From Dehalococcoidia bacterium (GTDB lineage: Bacteria > Chloroflexota > Dehalococcoidia > SZUA-161): a stretch of DNA of 6,964 nucleotides. The notes beneath the pieces were generated by a model, which saw nothing but the letters and a program-made list of their open reading frames with translations, made no database searches and had not been told where the DNA came from. This document shows positions 5,493-6,964 of this stretch, piece after piece. The translations under genes were made by a program, and so were the position numbers. How positions within the stretch are numbered: position 1 is the stretch's first letter; every line of letters starts with the position of its first letter. The DNA is taken from NCBI GenBank assembly GCA_020344295.1, contig CP070819.1, forward strand, positions 1,612,586 through 1,619,549. Direction: 5' to 3'.

Positions 5493-6964
5493 ATGTCCAA
5501 TATCGATTTGAGCACGGCTATGGACTGGCCATATCCGGTAGCTTACGGCAAAGAGAATGAAGCCGAGGCCGATGTCCTTGTCCTCGGTGGCGGTGTCGCC
5601 GGATCTCACGCGGCAATAAATGCCGCGAAACGTGGGGCCAAGGTGGTGGTTGTTGAGAAGGGTGCGGTGATAAGAAGCGGCTCGGGTGGGGCAGGGGTGG
5701 ACCACTGGCACGGCGCCTTCACAAACCCCTGTTCAAAAATCACGCCGGAAGAGATGATGGAGTTAATCAGGAAAGCGAATCACGGCTACCTCTTTGGCGA
5801 GTATGGAAACGGAATCACCAGCTATATTCTGTTTAAGGAGAGTTATGATGCTCTCCTTGTTGTGGAAAAGTGGGGAGTGAAGATAAGAGATATAGACGAT
5901 GAGTTTGAAGGGGCGGAGTTCAGAGACGAAAATACCAAGCTCATGTTTGCTTACGATTACAGTAACAAGTGTTGTCTCAGGGTAAAAGGTGGCCCGGATA
6001 TCAAGCCGGCCATGCACAGAGAAATGAAGCGGCTAGGGGTCAGGATCTGCGATAGGATTATGGCAACTGGTCTGCTTACCGAGGCGGGAAAGCAAGGGAG
6101 CAGGGTAATAGGAGCCGTGGGTCTAAACACACGCACTGGAGAGTTCTATATCTTCAAGGCTAAGTCTACGATCGCAACGGCAAATGCGGCGGAGGGGTTG
6201 TGGATTTTCTCAACCGAGCTGGCCGGGGCATCAACACATGGAGACCCCAATAATGCCGGGGAAGGGGTTGCTATGGGATGGCGGGCTGGGGCCGAAATGG
6301 CTCTTATGGAAAGAAGTTATACCTTTGCGGCATCTGGAGGTTTTGCCTATCCTGTTTTTGGTACGGGCAATGCTCATAATACCTGGTATGCATGCACTAT
6401 CGTTGATGCCAACGGCAAGGAGGTTCCTTGGGTTGACAGGGATGGGAGGGTGTTGAAAACAGTATCGGAAAGGTATCATCCAGCGCCCGGTCAGAAAATC
6501 TTCCTTCAGGGCCGCCGTGGTGCTTATGAGTTCTGGGGTCCAAGCCTGATCCCTGATCTATCTGTGCGCATCATGAAGGGAGAATACGTACTACCGCTGT
6601 ATGCCGATTTGCCCGGCATGCCGGCACATGAAAGGAGAGCAATCTTTGGCCTCATGGTGGGTAACGAAGCCAAAACCCGCATCCCAATATATGATGTGTA
6701 CACAAAGGCCGGGTTTGACCCCGACAAAGATATGCTCCAGGTCAATGTAATGCCGCCTGACAAATATACATTCTATCCGTGGTGGACAACCTATGGACCG
6801 CGGCAGTGGCGCGGAGGATTCTTAAGCGGAGGCCTAGTATTTGATTGGGATCTCAAGACAACCCTGGAGGGCCTGTATGCAGCTGGAGAATCAACCTATG
6901 CCGGGGGAGACCATGCTGTTGCAGCTACTACCGGCAGATATGCCGGCAGAAAAGCTTCGGCTCA
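5493..6964 (+). CDS. FAD-dependent oxidoreductase, AprA/fumarate reductase flavoprotein family, 3'-truncated
   Basis: This is a large flavoprotein expected to catalyse FAD-dependent reduction or dehydrogenation in the cytoplasm; the substrate is unknown. Frame is open from ATG 5493 to the window edge (490 complete codons, no stop). The FAD-binding fold is clear: VLVLGGGVAGSHAA with G32-x-G34-x-x-G37, then VVVVEKG with Glu55 for the adenosine ribose, and the late FAD segment GLYAAGE (460-466) followed by GGDH. The stretch RVIGAVGLNTRTGEFYIFKA followed by KSTI, and the earlier RVKGGPDIKPAM, recall AprA (adenylylsulfate reductase alpha) more than SdhA. In SdhA/FrdA the covalent-flavin site reads RSH; here it is RSG (61-63), so FAD is probably non-covalent, as in AprA. 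True aprA is normally preceded by aprB, which is absent, so AprA activity is not claimed. AprA proteins run to about 620-660 residues; the helical C-terminal part would lie beyond the window. An electron-transfer partner may also lie there. Confidence 0.88.
   Translation, partial: MSNIDLSTAMDWPYPVAYGKENEAEADVLVLGGGVAGSHAAINAAKRGAKVVVVEKGAVIRSGSGGAGVDHWHGAFTNPCSKITPEEMMELIRKANHGYLFGEYGNGITSYILFKESYDALLVVEKWGVKIRDIDDEFEGAEFRDENTKLMFAYDYSNKCCLRVKGGPDIKPAMHREMKRLGVRICDRIMATGLLTEAGKQGSRVIGAVGLNTRTGEFYIFKAKSTIATANAAEGLWIFSTELAGASTHGDPNNAGEGVAMGWRAGAEMALMERSYTFAASGGFAYPVFGTGNAHNTWYACTIVDANGKEVPWVDRDGRVLKTVSERYHPAPGQKIFLQGRRGAYEFWGPSLIPDLSVRIMKGEYVLPLYADLPGMPAHERRAIFGLMVGNEAKTRIPIYDVYTKAGFDPDKDMLQVNVMPPDKYTFYPWWTTYGPRQWRGGFLSGGLVFDWDLKTTLEGLYAAGESTYAGGDHAVAATTGRYAGRKASA

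Noticed and set aside
6184..6456. Short + strand open frame of 90 codons within the flavoprotein region
   Set aside because: It lies in another frame inside the continuous flavoprotein frame (5493 to the edge), which carries the conserved motifs.
5493..6964. True adenylylsulfate reductase (aprA) or succinate dehydrogenase (sdhA)
   Set aside because: No aprB lies upstream and the protein has family-specific blocks not recalled from AprA; the RSH covalent-flavin site of SdhA is RSG. Only superfamily membership is supported.

Overview
The window holds one gene cluster, all on the + strand. It is an almost complete ABC importer operon of the dipeptide/oligopeptide/nickel (Dpp/Opp, 'PepT') class, followed by the first part of a large FAD-dependent oxidoreductase. 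The order is substrate-binding protein (5' end cut off by the window edge), permease B, permease C, ATPase D, ATPase F, then an AprA/FrdA-type flavoprotein (3' end cut off). I found no tRNA, rRNA, CRISPR array, insertion sequence, attachment site or phage gene.

Layout. 1-1360: family 5 solute-binding protein, open at the left edge. 1361-1476: spacer with a perfect 14-bp hairpin that has no U-tract. 1477-2430 and 2465-3361: the two six-helix-type permeases. 3384-4373 and 4370-5395: the two ATPases, overlapping by GTGA. Both carry every ABC motif and a C-terminal four-cysteine motif. 5396-5492: 97-bp spacer with a good ribosome binding site at its end. 5493 to the right edge: flavoprotein, 490 codons visible with no stop.

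How the parts would work together. The binding protein captures a ligand outside the membrane, the B/C permeases form the channel, and the D/F ATPases drive import. The ligand cannot be read from sequence; peptides are the family default, but the family also moves nickel chelates, opines, sugars and other small molecules. The flavoprotein resembles the catalytic subunit of adenylylsulfate reductase and fumarate reductase. It has a clear FAD-binding dinucleotide fold and lacks the histidine used for covalent flavin in SdhA/FrdA. Its place behind the importer suggests, as inference only, that it may act on what the importer brings in.

Organism. Shine-Dalgarno sites, GTG starts and tight gene packing show a bacterium or, less likely, an archaeon. 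Base composition looks near 50% GC by eye, and ATA (Ile) and AGG/AGA (Arg) codons are frequent. An AprA-like flavoprotein beside a Dpp transporter would fit an uncultured anaerobe such as a Chloroflexota (Dehalococcoidia) or Desulfobacterota member, but the taxonomic call is weak.

Nothing here is plainly a new biological system. The flavoprotein paired with the transporter, and the hairpin between binding protein and permease, are the two points most worth a second look.
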